Shown here piece by piece: positions 27,791 through 36,982 of a stretch of DNA of 64,000 nt (positions are counted from its first letter, which is position 1; every line of letters starts with the position of its first letter). The notes under the pieces were generated by a model that was given only the letters and a program-made list of their open reading frames with translations, had not been told where the DNA came from and did not search any database. The stretch lies in NCBI GenBank assembly GCA_049969475.1, contig JBMFOU010000009.1:1-64000 (forward strand). Direction: 5' to 3'. The translations under genes were made by a program, and so were the position numbers. This DNA comes from UBA2030 sp049969475 (lineage in GTDB: Bacteria; Bacteroidota; Bacteroidia; Bacteroidales; TTA-H9).

Positions 27791-27888
27791 GCACCCTGAG
27801 CGTAGCCGAATTGCACCCTGAGCGTAGCCGAAGGGTGCTTTTTTTTTGAGCGTAGCCGAAGAGCACCCTGAGCGAAGCCGAAGGGTGC
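27791..27888. repeat. cluster of four short palindromic repeat units
   Basis: Units share the core CCTGAGCGTAGCCGAAGG. Two are full hairpins with arms GCACCCT and AGGGTGC (27813-27838 and 27863-27888, the latter with GCGAAGCCG). Unit 27791-27810 has only the left arm and 27848-27860 only the core. This type of interspersed palindrome (GAGCGNAGNCGAAGG) is common in Bacteroidota intergenic DNA. Confidence 0.75.
27813..27847 (+). terminator. repeat-derived terminator after tRNA-Val
   Basis: The second repeat unit forms a 7-bp GC-rich stem (GCACCCT at 27813-27819, AGGGTGC at 27832-27838) followed by nine T (27839-27847). It therefore looks like a factor-independent terminator about 56 bp after the tRNA. 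Confidence 0.6.
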
Positions 27889-27906
27889 TATTTACCATCA
27901 TTCTGC

Positions 27907-27914
27907 TACCTTTG
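27907..27914 (+). promoter_or_regulatory. -7 box of the tamL/folC transcript
   Basis: TACCTTTG matches TAnnTTTG and lies 22 bp before the start codon at 27937. No TTTG at the ideal -33 spacing was seen. Confidence 0.5.
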
Positions 27915-27936
27915 CAGATATTTACCCAAGCATCGA

Positions 27937-30312
27937 ATGACCAGCAATAAGACTATACAATATTTATTTGTTACTGCCTTTTTGTTTTCTCTTTTCGCCT
28001 GCCAACCGGCCCGCCGTTTGCCTGAAAAGCAATATTTGCTGGTAAAGAATGAGGTGATAATGGAGCCCCAAAAAGAAAAAGGGGTAAAAGCGTCATCCCT
28101 TCAAACTTACATCTTGCAACCCGCTAACAAGAAGTTTCTATTTTTCTTCCATGCCAATCTTTGGCTTTATAATGCTACGTCCCATTGGAAGTCGGTGAAA
28201 ATGAAGAACTGGATTAGGCGCATCGCCGGCCGCCCTCCTGTTTTGTTCGACTACACTCAGGCTGATGCCTCTGCCAGAAACCTCTCCCGACATTTGAACA
28301 ATCTGGGTTATTTTGGCAATCAAGTGAATTATAAGGTTGATATAGTTAATAAGAAAGCCAGAGTCAAATATTTTGTAAATCTGCCAGACCGGCCTTATAG
28401 CATAAGGGAAGTCAAGCTTGAATGTCTTGATACATTAGTTTGCCGTGAAGCTTCTGAAATTTTGAAAACCAGTACTTTATCGAAAGGCCAGCCTTACAAT
28501 TTTTATCTGCTCAATCAAGAGCGCGAACGTATGGCCCGTGAAATGCGCAACCGGGGATTTTATTATTTCTCCACCGATTTTATTTTTTATGAAATTGATA
28601 GTCTGATCGGTAACCGGCAACTCGATATTCACCTAATAATCCGTAATCCCCGGATTTTTGTTGGGATGGTAGGGGATCAGCCAGTATATAAAAACCTCAA
28701 GCACAATCGGTTTTCCATCCGAAGGATTTATGTTTATCCCCAGTTCGACCTTCGTAGTGAAACAGGTGCCTGGTCGGATACCTTATTCTACAAATCGCCA
28801 GGGCTAGAAAACGATACCAATGCCGCCAGCATGTTTCTTATTTATAATAACAGGCTTCGTATCCGTCCGGCTGCTCTCCGGCAGGCCATTTATTTTTCCC
28901 GTGGCGGTTTATATAACTTCAGCGCCGTCGATAATACCTATAAAAGTTTGTCAGATCTCCCTATCTACCGGTATGTGAATTTAGAATTCAAGGAAGCAGA
29001 TACAACCGGTATTAATCAGACACGCCTGGGATGGTTGGATGCTCATATTCAGCTCTCGCGCACCCAGGTCCATGGCATCTCCTTCGAAACTGAGGCAACT
29101 AATACCGGCGGAGATCTGGGTATATCGGGTAATGTCGTTTATCAGAATAGAAATTTGTTTCGTGGTGGAGAATTATTGCGCCTCCGACTTCGTGGAGCAG
29201 CCGAGATGCAAAAAAGTTTTGGAACCCCGCAGCAAAACAAATTGTTCCTATTTAATACTTATGAGACGGGTGTGGAAGCCTCGCTCACCATTCCCCGCTT
29301 TATTGGGCCTGTCAGAAATGATTATTTTCCCGCTCACCTGAAACCCAGAACGAGTTTCAACTTGGGTTACAACTATCAGGATAGACCCGACTACCGGCGT
29401 TATATAACCAATGTTGGGCTTACCTACCGTTTCCGGCGCAACGAATTTAGCGAGCATCAGCTTACTCCACTTGAGGTGAATGGTATTAAAATCTATGCTA
29501 CACCCGAATTTCAGGCCCTTATCGACAGCATCGACGATCAGGGCATTCGCAATCAGTATTCCAACCATCTGATTCCATCCTTACGGTACAGCTATATATT
29601 TTCAGACCAGTTGCTGGGTAAGGTAAAAGATTTCAAATATTTCCGTTTTTACTTTGAATCAGCCGGCAATCTGGTTTATCTGGTGAATAAAATATCGGGT
29701 GCAAACCGAAATTTGGATGGGGATTACACGCTTTTCGGTATCAGATATGCTCAGTTTGTTAAAACTAGTTTCGATATCCGTTTTTTTAAAATGTGGGATG
29801 CATACAATGTGCTTGCATTCAGAATTTTCACTGGTGTAGCTTTACCCTATGGAAATTCAAACTATTTGCCGTTTGAAAAAGGCTTTTTCGGTGGGGGGGC
29901 CAATGGTATGAGAGGCTGGGCTTTACGTTCTCTGGGGCCAGGAGACTATTCTCCTTTGCAAGGAAGAACCTATAATCGAATGGGTGATATGCAACTGGAA
30001 ACTAATTTCGAGTACCGATTTCCTATTTATGGTGCTTTCAGGGGAGCATTGTTTGCTGACCTGGGCAATATATGGCTGGTGCGGGAAAATCCGCTATATC
30101 CCGGAGGAATTTTCAATCCTGGCAGTTTTTACAAACAATTTGCATTAGATGGCGGCCTTGGCTTTCGCCTCGATTTTACCTATTTCGTATTTCGTCTCGA
30201 CGCAGCCCTACCTATTCTCGACCCCGCCCGTCCCCGCGGAAACTATTATGTTCTTCCTGAGACACGATTTTCTTCGTTGGTCTGGAATTTTGGAATTGGT
30301 TATCCCTTCTGA
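27937..30312 (+). CDS. tamL: TamL-type BamA/TamA-family outer-membrane lipoprotein
   Basis: This 791-residue protein begins with a lipoprotein signal (LFVTAFLFSLFACQPARR, Cys about 22), followed by POTRA-like repeats (PYSIREVKL, LNNLGYFGNQVNYKVDIVNKKA) and a C-terminal Omp85 barrel of about 400 residues. The barrel ends with the expected terminal aromatic strand (VWNFGIGYPF), and FEKGFFGGGANGMRGW fits the barrel's conserved RGF/RGW-like loop. In Bacteroidota the lipidated TamA homologue is called TamL and is thought to assist outer-membrane protein or lipid assembly with TamB. No tamB is present here. FolC follows after 16 bp. Confidence 0.85.
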   Translation: MTSNKTIQYLFVTAFLFSLFACQPARRLPEKQYLLVKNEVIMEPQKEKGVKASSLQTYILQPANKKFLFFFHANLWLYNATSHWKSVKMKNWIRRIAGRPPVLFDYTQADASARNLSRHLNNLGYFGNQVNYKVDIVNKKARVKYFVNLPDRPYSIREVKLECLDTLVCREASEILKTSTLSKGQPYNFYLLNQERERMAREMRNRGFYYFSTDFIFYEIDSLIGNRQLDIHLIIRNPRIFVGMVGDQPVYKNLKHNRFSIRRIYVYPQFDLRSETGAWSDTLFYKSPGLENDTNAASMFLIYNNRLRIRPAALRQAIYFSRGGLYNFSAVDNTYKSLSDLPIYRYVNLEFKEADTTGINQTRLGWLDAHIQLSRTQVHGISFETEATNTGGDLGISGNVVYQNRNLFRGGELLRLRLRGAAEMQKSFGTPQQNKLFLFNTYETGVEASLTIPRFIGPVRNDYFPAHLKPRTSFNLGYNYQDRPDYRRYITNVGLTYRFRRNEFSEHQLTPLEVNGIKIYATPEFQALIDSIDDQGIRNQYSNHLIPSLRYSYIFSDQLLGKVKDFKYFRFYFESAGNLVYLVNKISGANRNLDGDYTLFGIRYAQFVKTSFDIRFFKMWDAYNVLAFRIFTGVALPYGNSNYLPFEKGFFGGGANGMRGWALRSLGPGDYSPLQGRTYNRMGDMQLETNFEYRFPIYGAFRGALFADLGNIWLVRENPLYPGGIFNPGSFYKQFALDGGLGFRLDFTYFVFRLDAALPILDPARPRGNYYVLPETRFSSLVWNFGIGYPF

Positions 30313-30328
30313 TAAATTGAGAGCTTCA

Positions 30329-31636
30329 ATGAATTACGACCAAGCAGTAGAATACATATTTAGCCACCTACCCATGTTTACGCGTATAGGCGGAGCAGCT
30401 TATAAAGCTGATTTGAGCCGTACCCTCCACTTATGTCAAGCGGCAGGAAATCCACACCTGTCATTTAAAAGTATTCACGTGGGGGGAACTAATGGAAAAG
30501 GTTCTGTGTCCTCATTTCTAGCCTCAGTATTCATGGAGCATGGATTTAAAACCGGGCTTTTTACCTCTCCTCATTTGATCGATTTCAGGGAGAGAATTCG
30601 TATGAATGGAGAAATGATCCCTAAAGAATTTGTAGCAGATTATATTACCTATAATCAACCTTTATTCAGCCGTATTGAACCCTCATTCTTTGAAATGAGT
30701 TTTGCCCTGGCTGCCGAATATTTTAAGCAAAGCCGCGTCGATATTGCAATTATTGAAGTAGGTATGGGCGGCAGGCTCGATTCTACCAACGTCATTACTC
30801 CCGAGGTTTCTATAATCACTAACATTGGCAACGACCATAAGCAATTTTTAGGTGACACGCTTGATAAAATTGCCTGGGAGAAAGCCGGCATAATTAAAGA
30901 AGGAGTTCCTGTAGTAATTGGGGAGCATCAACCCGAAACCGATGCGGTTTTTATCACAAAAAGCCAATCGCAGCGAGCCCCTTTGTATTTTGCCGAGGAC
31001 CTTTTTCATCTTCAGGATACTTGGGATGACGGTGCCTTTTTAAAACTTCACTATCAGGATCTTTCTGATAATAAATCAGTGAGTATTGAGAGTCCCCTGC
31101 GGGGGATTTATCAGCAAAAAAATATACTCACAACCCTGGCGGCCCTCAAAGTATTGCAGGGAAGGGATTATAAGATAGATGAGGGCAGGATTAAAGCCGG
31201 GTTTGAGAAGGTAATTCTAAATACAGGGCTGGCAGGGCGGTGGCAGGTAATGAAAAAACGGCCGCTGGTGGTGGCAGACATTGCCCACAATGAACCAGGT
31301 ATCCGCGTTCTCATGGAGCAGGTCAGACAACATACGTTCAGTCATCTTCACTTAGTTTTGGGAATGGTTGCCGACAAGGATAGTGCACAGATTTTACCCT
31401 TGTTGCCATCCGATGCTACCTACTATTTCTGCCGGCCTGATATTCCCCGGGGCAAAGAAGCAGCTTTACTTGCGCAGGAGTCAGCTGAATTTGGGCTTCA
31501 GGGAGAAACTTATCCATCGGTTAGATTAGCCGTAGAGGCTGCCTTAAATGACGCAGGGCCTGAGGATATGGTGCTTATCACTGGCTCAGCTTTTGTGGTA
31601 GCCGAGGCTCTAAACTCAGAATTGTTTTTAGTGTAA
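30329..31636 (+). CDS. folC: folylpolyglutamate synthase / dihydrofolate synthase
   Basis: This 435-residue cytoplasmic ligase starts at the ATG at 30329; the open frame runs further upstream inside tamL but without a sensible N-terminus. The Mur-ligase-type ATP site is HVGGTNGKGSVSSFLAS (about 50-66), followed by GLFTSPHLIDFRERI, IIEVGMGGRLDSTNVI and NIGNDHKQFLG, all typical of FolC. The C-terminal domain contains VADIAHNEPG. It adds glutamate to folates and in many bacteria also makes dihydrofolate. The length is typical. Confidence 0.92.
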   Translation: MNYDQAVEYIFSHLPMFTRIGGAAYKADLSRTLHLCQAAGNPHLSFKSIHVGGTNGKGSVSSFLASVFMEHGFKTGLFTSPHLIDFRERIRMNGEMIPKEFVADYITYNQPLFSRIEPSFFEMSFALAAEYFKQSRVDIAIIEVGMGGRLDSTNVITPEVSIITNIGNDHKQFLGDTLDKIAWEKAGIIKEGVPVVIGEHQPETDAVFITKSQSQRAPLYFAEDLFHLQDTWDDGAFLKLHYQDLSDNKSVSIESPLRGIYQQKNILTTLAALKVLQGRDYKIDEGRIKAGFEKVILNTGLAGRWQVMKKRPLVVADIAHNEPGIRVLMEQVRQHTFSHLHLVLGMVADKDSAQILPLLPSDATYYFCRPDIPRGKEAALLAQESAEFGLQGETYPSVRLAVEAALNDAGPEDMVLITGSAFVVAEALNSELFLV

Positions 31637-31683
31637 ATGAAAATTTTTGAAAGGTCATGCGTCTTATTTGAAACGCTGCGAAA

Positions 31684-32145
31684 TTGAAGAGCTTTCTCCT
31701 TTTTTTCATAGCATGCACAATAATCGTAATTAGCTGGCCGAGAGCACAGGCTACCCCAACAGTAAGTACCCCAGCTGAGACCACGGTGGGATACTACATG
31801 AAGAAGGCAGCCCAGGCCGCATCCCAGGAGCAATTTCTTGAATCCATAATTTTCTGCACTTATGCATTGAAAACCGATAGCCTTCATGCTGATGCCTGGT
31901 ACTTAAGAAGTTATGGCTACTTTTCGCTAGGAAATTTAAATCAGGCATTGTCGGATATTAATATGGCACTGGCCATCAGCGAGTCGGGAAGCTACTATCT
32001 TCTGAAATCTAAAATCAATTTTGCCCTCCGAAAGTATTTGGATGCATGGAGAGATTTTAACCGGGCCCGAAAAATAGACCCTCTGATTTCTATACTCTCT
32101 ATCACTGGCTCCGTTTTTTCTCCTATCTTGCCGGGGAAAAAATAG
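31684..32145 (+). CDS. small exported TPR protein
   Basis: This 153-residue protein has an N-terminal hydrophobic signal (KSFLLFFIACTIIVISWPRAQA) and about two tetratricopeptide repeats (ADAWYLRSYGYFSLGNLNQA, SGSYYLLKSKINFALRKY). The only in-frame start is TTG at 31684, since a stop lies at 31669-31671, so the gene uses a rare start codon or begins slightly differently. It lies between folC and the membrane protein at 32158 (12 bp gap). TPR proteins of this size mediate protein contacts; no partner can be named. Confidence 0.6.
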   Translation: MKSFLLFFIACTIIVISWPRAQATPTVSTPAETTVGYYMKKAAQAASQEQFLESIIFCTYALKTDSLHADAWYLRSYGYFSLGNLNQALSDINMALAISESGSYYLLKSKINFALRKYLDAWRDFNRARKIDPLISILSITGSVFSPILPGKK

Positions 32146-32157
32146 TTTAACCCATCC

Positions 32158-33387
32158 ATGGTACTTAATTATATCTGGCTGGCTTTTTTTGCAGTAGCAT
32201 TTGTGGTAGCGGTTTTTAAATTTATTGTTTTTCAAGATTATACCATTTTTGAAGCCTTGCTAAATGCTACATTTGACAATGCCAAAACGGGTTTTGAGTT
32301 ATCGTTGGGGCTTACCGGCGTGATGACTCTGTGGTTAGGAGTTATGAGGGTGGGTGAGAAAGCAGGAGTGGTAGAGTGGTTGGCCCGAGCCATGAATCCC
32401 TTGTTCCGTAGGTTATTCCCCGACATTCCTGCCCACCATCCCGTACAGGGCACCATGATGCTAAATTTTGCTGCCAATATGCTTGGGCTCGATAATGCAG
32501 CTACCCCAATGGGACTGAAAGCGATGAATCAGTTGCAGGAATTAAATCCTGATAAAGAGAAGGCCTCCAATGCAATGATTATGTTTTTGGTTATCAATAC
32601 TTCAGGCCTCACTCTCATACCTATTAGTATCATGGTTTACAGGGCTCAGTTGGGAGCAGCTCACCCTGCTGATATTTTTCTACCTGTATTATTCGCCACC
32701 TTTATTTCTACACTCGTAGGCATTATTTCTGTATCTATCTATCAGCGAATCAATCTGTTTAATCGGACCGTGCTGGCTTATCTGGGAGGTTTTTCCTTGC
32801 TGGCAGGTATTCTTATTGGGTGGTTTTCAAGCCTGAGCGAAGATCGCCTCAATGAGGTTTCGACAGCTATCTCCAGTTTTTTACTATTTTCTGTCATCGT
32901 TTTTTTCTTCGGAAGGGCATTCGTGCGTAAAGTTAATGCTTACGATGAATTTATTGAGGGCGCTAAAGAAGGGTTTCAGATTGCTATCCGCATTATTCCG
33001 TATCTGGTGGCTATATTAGTAGGAATAGGCGTTTTTCGAGCTTCAGGGTCCATGGATGCATTTATCAACGCCTTGAGTTGGTTTTTTGAAAGAATAGGTG
33101 TCGATACCTCTTTTACAGGAGGCCTTCCTGTGGCTTTTATGAAACCCTTAAGTGGTAGTGGGGCTCGGGGTCTAATGTTAGAAGCCATGAATCACTACGG
33201 ACCCGATTCCTTTGTGGGGCGTCTTTCCTGTGTGCTGCAAGGATCCACTGATACCACTTTTTACATTCTTGCTCTTTATTTTGGTTCGGTGGGTATTAAA
33301 AACTCACGGTATGCTCTTACGGCAGGCCTAATTGCTGACTTAGCAGGAATTATCTCAGCAATTTTAATCTCCTATCTGTTTTTCTAA
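32158..33387 (+). CDS. fused SpmA/SpmB-type nucleoside-recognition membrane protein
   Basis: This 409-residue polytopic inner-membrane protein carries two nucleoside-recognition (Gate) domains in tandem. The first half has GFELSLGLTGVMTLWLGVMRVGEKAG and NFAANMLGLDNAATPMGLKAM as in SpmA. The second has EGFQIAIRIIPYLVAILVGIGVFRASG and FMKPLSGSGARGLMLE as in SpmB. Fused forms are usual in Bacteroidota, which do not sporulate, so the spore-maturation name is historical and the transported substrate is unknown. Confidence 0.85.
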   Translation: MVLNYIWLAFFAVAFVVAVFKFIVFQDYTIFEALLNATFDNAKTGFELSLGLTGVMTLWLGVMRVGEKAGVVEWLARAMNPLFRRLFPDIPAHHPVQGTMMLNFAANMLGLDNAATPMGLKAMNQLQELNPDKEKASNAMIMFLVINTSGLTLIPISIMVYRAQLGAAHPADIFLPVLFATFISTLVGIISVSIYQRINLFNRTVLAYLGGFSLLAGILIGWFSSLSEDRLNEVSTAISSFLLFSVIVFFFGRAFVRKVNAYDEFIEGAKEGFQIAIRIIPYLVAILVGIGVFRASGSMDAFINALSWFFERIGVDTSFTGGLPVAFMKPLSGSGARGLMLEAMNHYGPDSFVGRLSCVLQGSTDTTFYILALYFGSVGIKNSRYALTAGLIADLAGIISAILISYLFF

Positions 33388-33664
33388 TTTCTGGAATAAA
33401 ATCCTATCCTGCTTGCTCCATTACTACAATGATTGGAGCAAAAAAGGTTTATTTTTTAAATTAAACTATTGTTAATCAATAAACTATTTATTATTGATTG
33501 ATTACTCATGAATTCGAAAATTATTAATACTCATTAAATCAATATTATAGAATAACTGAGTAGAAAGGCTGTTAAAAAAATTTATAAAAAAATTACTATT
33601 AATGGAATAAAATTACAAAATTTGATAAAAAATTATTAATTTTGTCCATTGCTTGAAAAATTAA
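33388..33664. other. AT-rich intergenic region with a hairpin and a -7 box
   Basis: Arms TTGCTCCA (33413-33420) and TGGAGCAA (33434-33441) form an 8-bp stem with 13-nt loop shortly after the membrane-protein stop. It could be a terminator, though the T tract is weak. The rest is very AT-rich. TAATTTTG at 33637-33644 is a good -7 box for the secreted protein at 33665. Confidence 0.5.
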
Positions 33665-34882
33665 ATGGGCAGAAAGACGCTTGGGATCTGGATTTCATGG
33701 GGTGTTTTTTTATTTTTTGGGAAAAACCCTCTATGGGCACAGAGTTCGTGCATCCCGGGTACCCCTTCCTACGTGGTAGACCTCACTTCGAGCCCTTACA
33801 CTTATTGGGACAGTCCAAATGTTTCAAGAAGTGGCAATTGTTGTTCAACTTCAAATAATTGCGTAGAATTCATCGTTTATCTGCATCCCTTGTCGGGTGG
33901 AGTCGTATTAAAAATTACCAGTGGGGCCATGCCGCCAGGTTCCATGTATTACCGGGCTGATTGCGGTGCTAAGATCCCCATTGGAGATTCTATGTGCCTT
34001 ACAGGGACGGGGCCTTTCTCCATTACCTTTTGCAAACCAGGCGGTAATCCCAACACCTACCGAATCTCTTCTTTTGCTAGACCCGCTGCTTCGCCTGATC
34101 TTCACATTCAGGCAGGATGCAGTGCCACGTTATGGGCCGTCGGGTTTAATCAATCTTCCATATTATGGAAATCGATTTATCCCGGTGCGCAGGGAACCTA
34201 CGACTCCTGGTTGAGTTGTACCAATGAGTGTGATACAGTTGTAATTACTCCAGGTGTCAATCCGCCGCCTTATATTGATTACATGGTTTCAGGAACCCCT
34301 GAGAGTGATTGCAGTACCGTCCTTTCAGATACTGTAAGGGTCTACATCCTGCCGGCCCTCCAGGTCGAAGTAGTTCCTGATAATCCTATAGTTTGCTACG
34401 ATTCATCCACCACCACCGTTTATGCTAGTGTAAATGGCGGGTTAGCTCCTTATTCCGTTTTATGGAGTAATGGCTCGACTTCCACAGTAGCCCATTTGCC
34501 TTCGGGCCCTCAATGGTTGCGTATAAAAGATCAGTCTGATTGCCCTGCTGATACGGTTTTTTTTATGGTTTCAGAAATTACTACCCCTCCCATGGTTGAA
34601 ACAGGAGATGATATCTATGTATGCTACAATGAACCTTTTATTGAATTGAATGCGGTTTATCAAGGATGCCGGGGCGTAGAATGGAGTGGGGGCACAGGCA
34701 GTTTTTTCCCTTCCGCTTCCAGTCCCCACGTCTGGTATTATCCTTCAAATAATGATCGCCTTAGCGGACAGGTAACCCTAACAGTTACCACCACCGACAC
34801 CCTCAATTGTTCAGCGGCTGTAGACTCCCTAACTATATTTTTCAGAATAAAGCCCATAACCTCAGCCATTTTTCATTATTGA
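33665..34882 (+). CDS. secreted Ig-like/PKD-like repeat protein
   Basis: This 405-residue protein has a signal peptide (ISWGVFLFFGKNPLWAQ) and a Cys-rich mature region (FCKPGG, IQAGCSATLWAVG), followed by an SprB-like Ig module (VSGTPESDCSTVLSDTV, YASVNGGLAPYSVLWSNGS) and a last module ending FFRIKPITSAIFHY. It resembles adhesin-like surface proteins of Bacteroidota. Its last module is homologous to those of the next gene, and both proteins end with KP(I/V)TxxI(F/L)HY. No usual type IX secretion C-terminal domain is visible. A -7 box lies at 33637-33644. Confidence 0.65.
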   Translation: MGRKTLGIWISWGVFLFFGKNPLWAQSSCIPGTPSYVVDLTSSPYTYWDSPNVSRSGNCCSTSNNCVEFIVYLHPLSGGVVLKITSGAMPPGSMYYRADCGAKIPIGDSMCLTGTGPFSITFCKPGGNPNTYRISSFARPAASPDLHIQAGCSATLWAVGFNQSSILWKSIYPGAQGTYDSWLSCTNECDTVVITPGVNPPPYIDYMVSGTPESDCSTVLSDTVRVYILPALQVEVVPDNPIVCYDSSTTTVYASVNGGLAPYSVLWSNGSTSTVAHLPSGPQWLRIKDQSDCPADTVFFMVSEITTPPMVETGDDIYVCYNEPFIELNAVYQGCRGVEWSGGTGSFFPSASSPHVWYYPSNNDRLSGQVTLTVTTTDTLNCSAAVDSLTIFFRIKPITSAIFHY

Positions 34883-34910
34883 AAAACCAAAGCTTAAAAA
34901 AATTACCATT

Positions 34911-36062
34911 ATGAAACAGATGTACCGTTTTTTCATTGCACTTATGGGAATTGGGGTTTCCCTTGTTGGGAGAGCCCAGACTCCTATAACTACCAATCCC
35001 GATAGCACCTGCGTCGGAGCCGTCGGCGAATCTTACTTTGTTAATCCAGTTTCTGGAAGCACCTTTTATTGGTTTGTCACAGGCACCGGGCATACACTTC
35101 ATTCCAACAATACGCACGAGGTCACAGTAGACTGGAGTCATATTCCCGGAGTCGATACGCTTAAGGTCCTTCAAATCGACCAGTAGAGCTGTCCGGCTGA
35201 TACGGTTAAAATTGCTGTAGTAAGAGTGCCCTTACCTACTGCTATGGCAGGTACAGACGCAACCATTTGTAGCAATGGCTCTTTTACTCTTTCAGAGGCC
35301 AACGCAACGAATTTTAAAACTTTGTTGTGGACATCCTCGGGTGATGGTGTGTTCTCAGACCCATCGGTCTTGCATCCTACTTATACTCCAGGCCCTAATG
35401 ATAAAGCTGCAGGAAGTGTGACCCTCACGCTTATGGCCAATCCCATTAGTCCCTGTGCGGTAGCTGCAACGGATGCAATGGTTCTCACCCTTGTTCCTGA
35501 GGCTGTTGTAAATGCTGGTGCCGATGCCCAACTTTGCAGCAATGGTACCTATGCTCTGGCAGATGCTACTGCCTCTAATTATACGGCCTTACAATGGACC
35601 ACATCAGGCGATGGCAATTTCTCGGATGCCACAAGTCTTCATCCGGTGTATACTCCTGGCCCTGGAGATATAGCAGCAGGAACCGTAACCTTAACATTGA
35701 CAGCTACCTCTGCCTCCCCTTGTAACAACCCCGTGTCGGATGATGTAGTACTAACCATAGTGCCCGCACCTGTGGCTCAGGCAGGCCCCGATGCTACTCT
35801 CTGCTGGGGTGAAGTGTATTACCTTGATAATGTAGTAATTCACAACGCTGTTAATATTACCTGGACCACTTCTGGTACGGGTACTTTCAATAATCCCAAT
35901 ATCCAAAACCCGATTTATACACCCTCAGTTCAGGATTGTCAAAATGGAAGCGTAACGCTTACCCTTACTGTAACAGGAACTTCGCCTTGCACCGAAGCTG
36001 TAAGCACCCGCCAACTCATCTATCGTCCCAAACCCGTTACAGGACCTATTTTGCATTACTAA
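34911..36062 (+). pseudogene. secreted Ig-like repeat protein interrupted by an in-frame amber codon
   Basis: The frame from 34911 to 36062 encodes 382 residues plus one internal TAG at 35184-35186. Residues 1-22 are a signal peptide (FIALMGIGVSLVGRAQ). After the TAG come three tandem repeats of about 92 residues, each with the pattern NG(T/S)xxL, LxWT(T/S)SGDGxFSD, LHPxYTPGPxD and GxVTLTL. The sequence across the stop, DQ-stop-SCPADTV, aligns with DQSDCPADTV in the upstream paralogue, so the frame is ancestral. It is either a recent pseudogene, a sequencing error or read-through. The end KPVTGPILHY matches the neighbour's end. Confidence 0.7.
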
Positions 36063-36091
36063 AATAAACAATGTGTACCGGAGATCCCAGA

Positions 36092-36124
36092 AGGCTGCCT
36101 CATAAAGAGGCAGCCTCTTTTTGT
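36092..36124 (+). terminator. terminator after the Ig-like repeat gene
   Basis: Arms AGGCTGCCTC (36092-36101) and GAGGCAGCCT (36107-36116) pair perfectly around a 5-nt loop, followed by CTTTTTG. It belongs to a family of GAGGC(A/T)GYCTC hairpins seen four times in the window. Confidence 0.85.
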
Positions 36125-36184
36125 CAACCCATAATCATTTATTCATAACTTTATTACAATTTCCTTATATAACTAATCTTTTCT

Positions 36185-36192
36185 TATTTTTG
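36185..36192 (+). promoter_or_regulatory. -7 box of the TPR membrane protein gene
   Basis: TATTTTTG matches TAnnTTTG and lies 22 bp before the ATG at 36215. Confidence 0.5.
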
Positions 36193-36214
36193 CACGCTAA
36201 AAAAACAGGACATA

Positions 36215-36898
36215 ATGAGTAAGAAAAAAGAAAACACCGAAGAAAAAATTGAAGCGGTTGAGCAGGCGCTAACCAAAACCGAGCGTTTCATAGAAGAAAA
36301 TCAAAAACCTATCATGATTGGGGTAGGTGCCATAATTCTTGTGGTTCTTCTCATTCTGGGATATCAAAAGTTTATTGCAGCTCCCAGAGAACTTAAAGCC
36401 CAAAACGAGATTTTTATGGCACAAAATTATTTTGAGCAGGATTCTTTGTATAAAGCGCTCAATGGAGATGGTCAATATGCCGGTTTTCTTGAGATTATCG
36501 ATAAATATGGTTCCACCAAAACGGGTAATTTGGCTAAATACTATGCGGGTATTTGCTATCTCAAAATGGGAGAGTTTGAAAATGCCATCAAACACTTAAA
36601 GAAATTTGATTCTGACGATCCCTTGACTTCTTCTATGGCGCTGGGTGCTATAGGCGATGCTTACCTCGAGCTGGGTAAAAACGCAAAGGCAATTGACTAT
36701 TACAAAGAAGCCGCAGAAGAAGAAAATGAATTTACCACACCCGCATTTCTCTTCAAGGCTGCCCAAACTTATGAATTGGACAATAATTATAAAAACGCAC
36801 TTGAATTGTATGAAAAAATTAAGGCCGATTATCCACGCAGCTACGAAGGCCGCGATATCGACCGTTTCATTGCTAAAGCCAAAGGAATGCTGAAATGA
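36215..36898 (+). CDS. membrane-anchored TPR protein, YfgM-like
   Basis: This 227-residue protein has a charged, coiled-coil N-terminus (KKKENTEEKIEAVEQALTKT), one transmembrane helix (IMIGVGAIILVVLLILGY at about 32-49) and a periplasmic TPR region (YYAGICYLKMGEFENAIKHL, GDAYLELGKNAKAIDYYKEA, AAQTYELDNNYKNALELYEK). The layout is that of YfgM-like tetratricopeptide proteins, which associate with membrane protein biogenesis. It is a single-gene transcript with its own -7 box and a strong terminator. Confidence 0.75.
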   Translation: MSKKKENTEEKIEAVEQALTKTERFIEENQKPIMIGVGAIILVVLLILGYQKFIAAPRELKAQNEIFMAQNYFEQDSLYKALNGDGQYAGFLEIIDKYGSTKTGNLAKYYAGICYLKMGEFENAIKHLKKFDSDDPLTSSMALGAIGDAYLELGKNAKAIDYYKEAAEEENEFTTPAFLFKAAQTYELDNNYKNALELYEKIKADYPRSYEGRDIDRFIAKAKGMLK

Positions 36899-36916
36899 AA
36901 TTTCTGGATACTTTTG

Positions 36917-36958
36917 AAGCCTGACTCTTCAAACCCAGCTGAGAGTCAGGCTTTTTAT
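36917..36958 (+). terminator. strong hairpin terminator after TPR gene
   Basis: Arms AAGCCTGACTCT (36917-36928) and AGAGTCAGGCTT (36942-36953) form a perfect 12-bp stem with a 13-nt loop and end in a T tract. Confidence 0.85.
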
Positions 36959-36982
36959 TTTATTCATTATTGATAAGTGAAG

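Noticed and set aside
27634..27849. 71-residue open frame spanning tRNA-Val and the repeat cluster
   Set aside because: It is composed of tRNA and palindromic repeat sequence and is not a protein gene.
35184..35186. amber codon recoding as an amino acid such as pyrrolysine
   Set aside because: The gene is an Ig-like repeat protein, not a methylamine methyltransferase, no pyl genes are in the window, and TAG is used as a normal stop elsewhere in the genome type; pseudogene or error is more likely.
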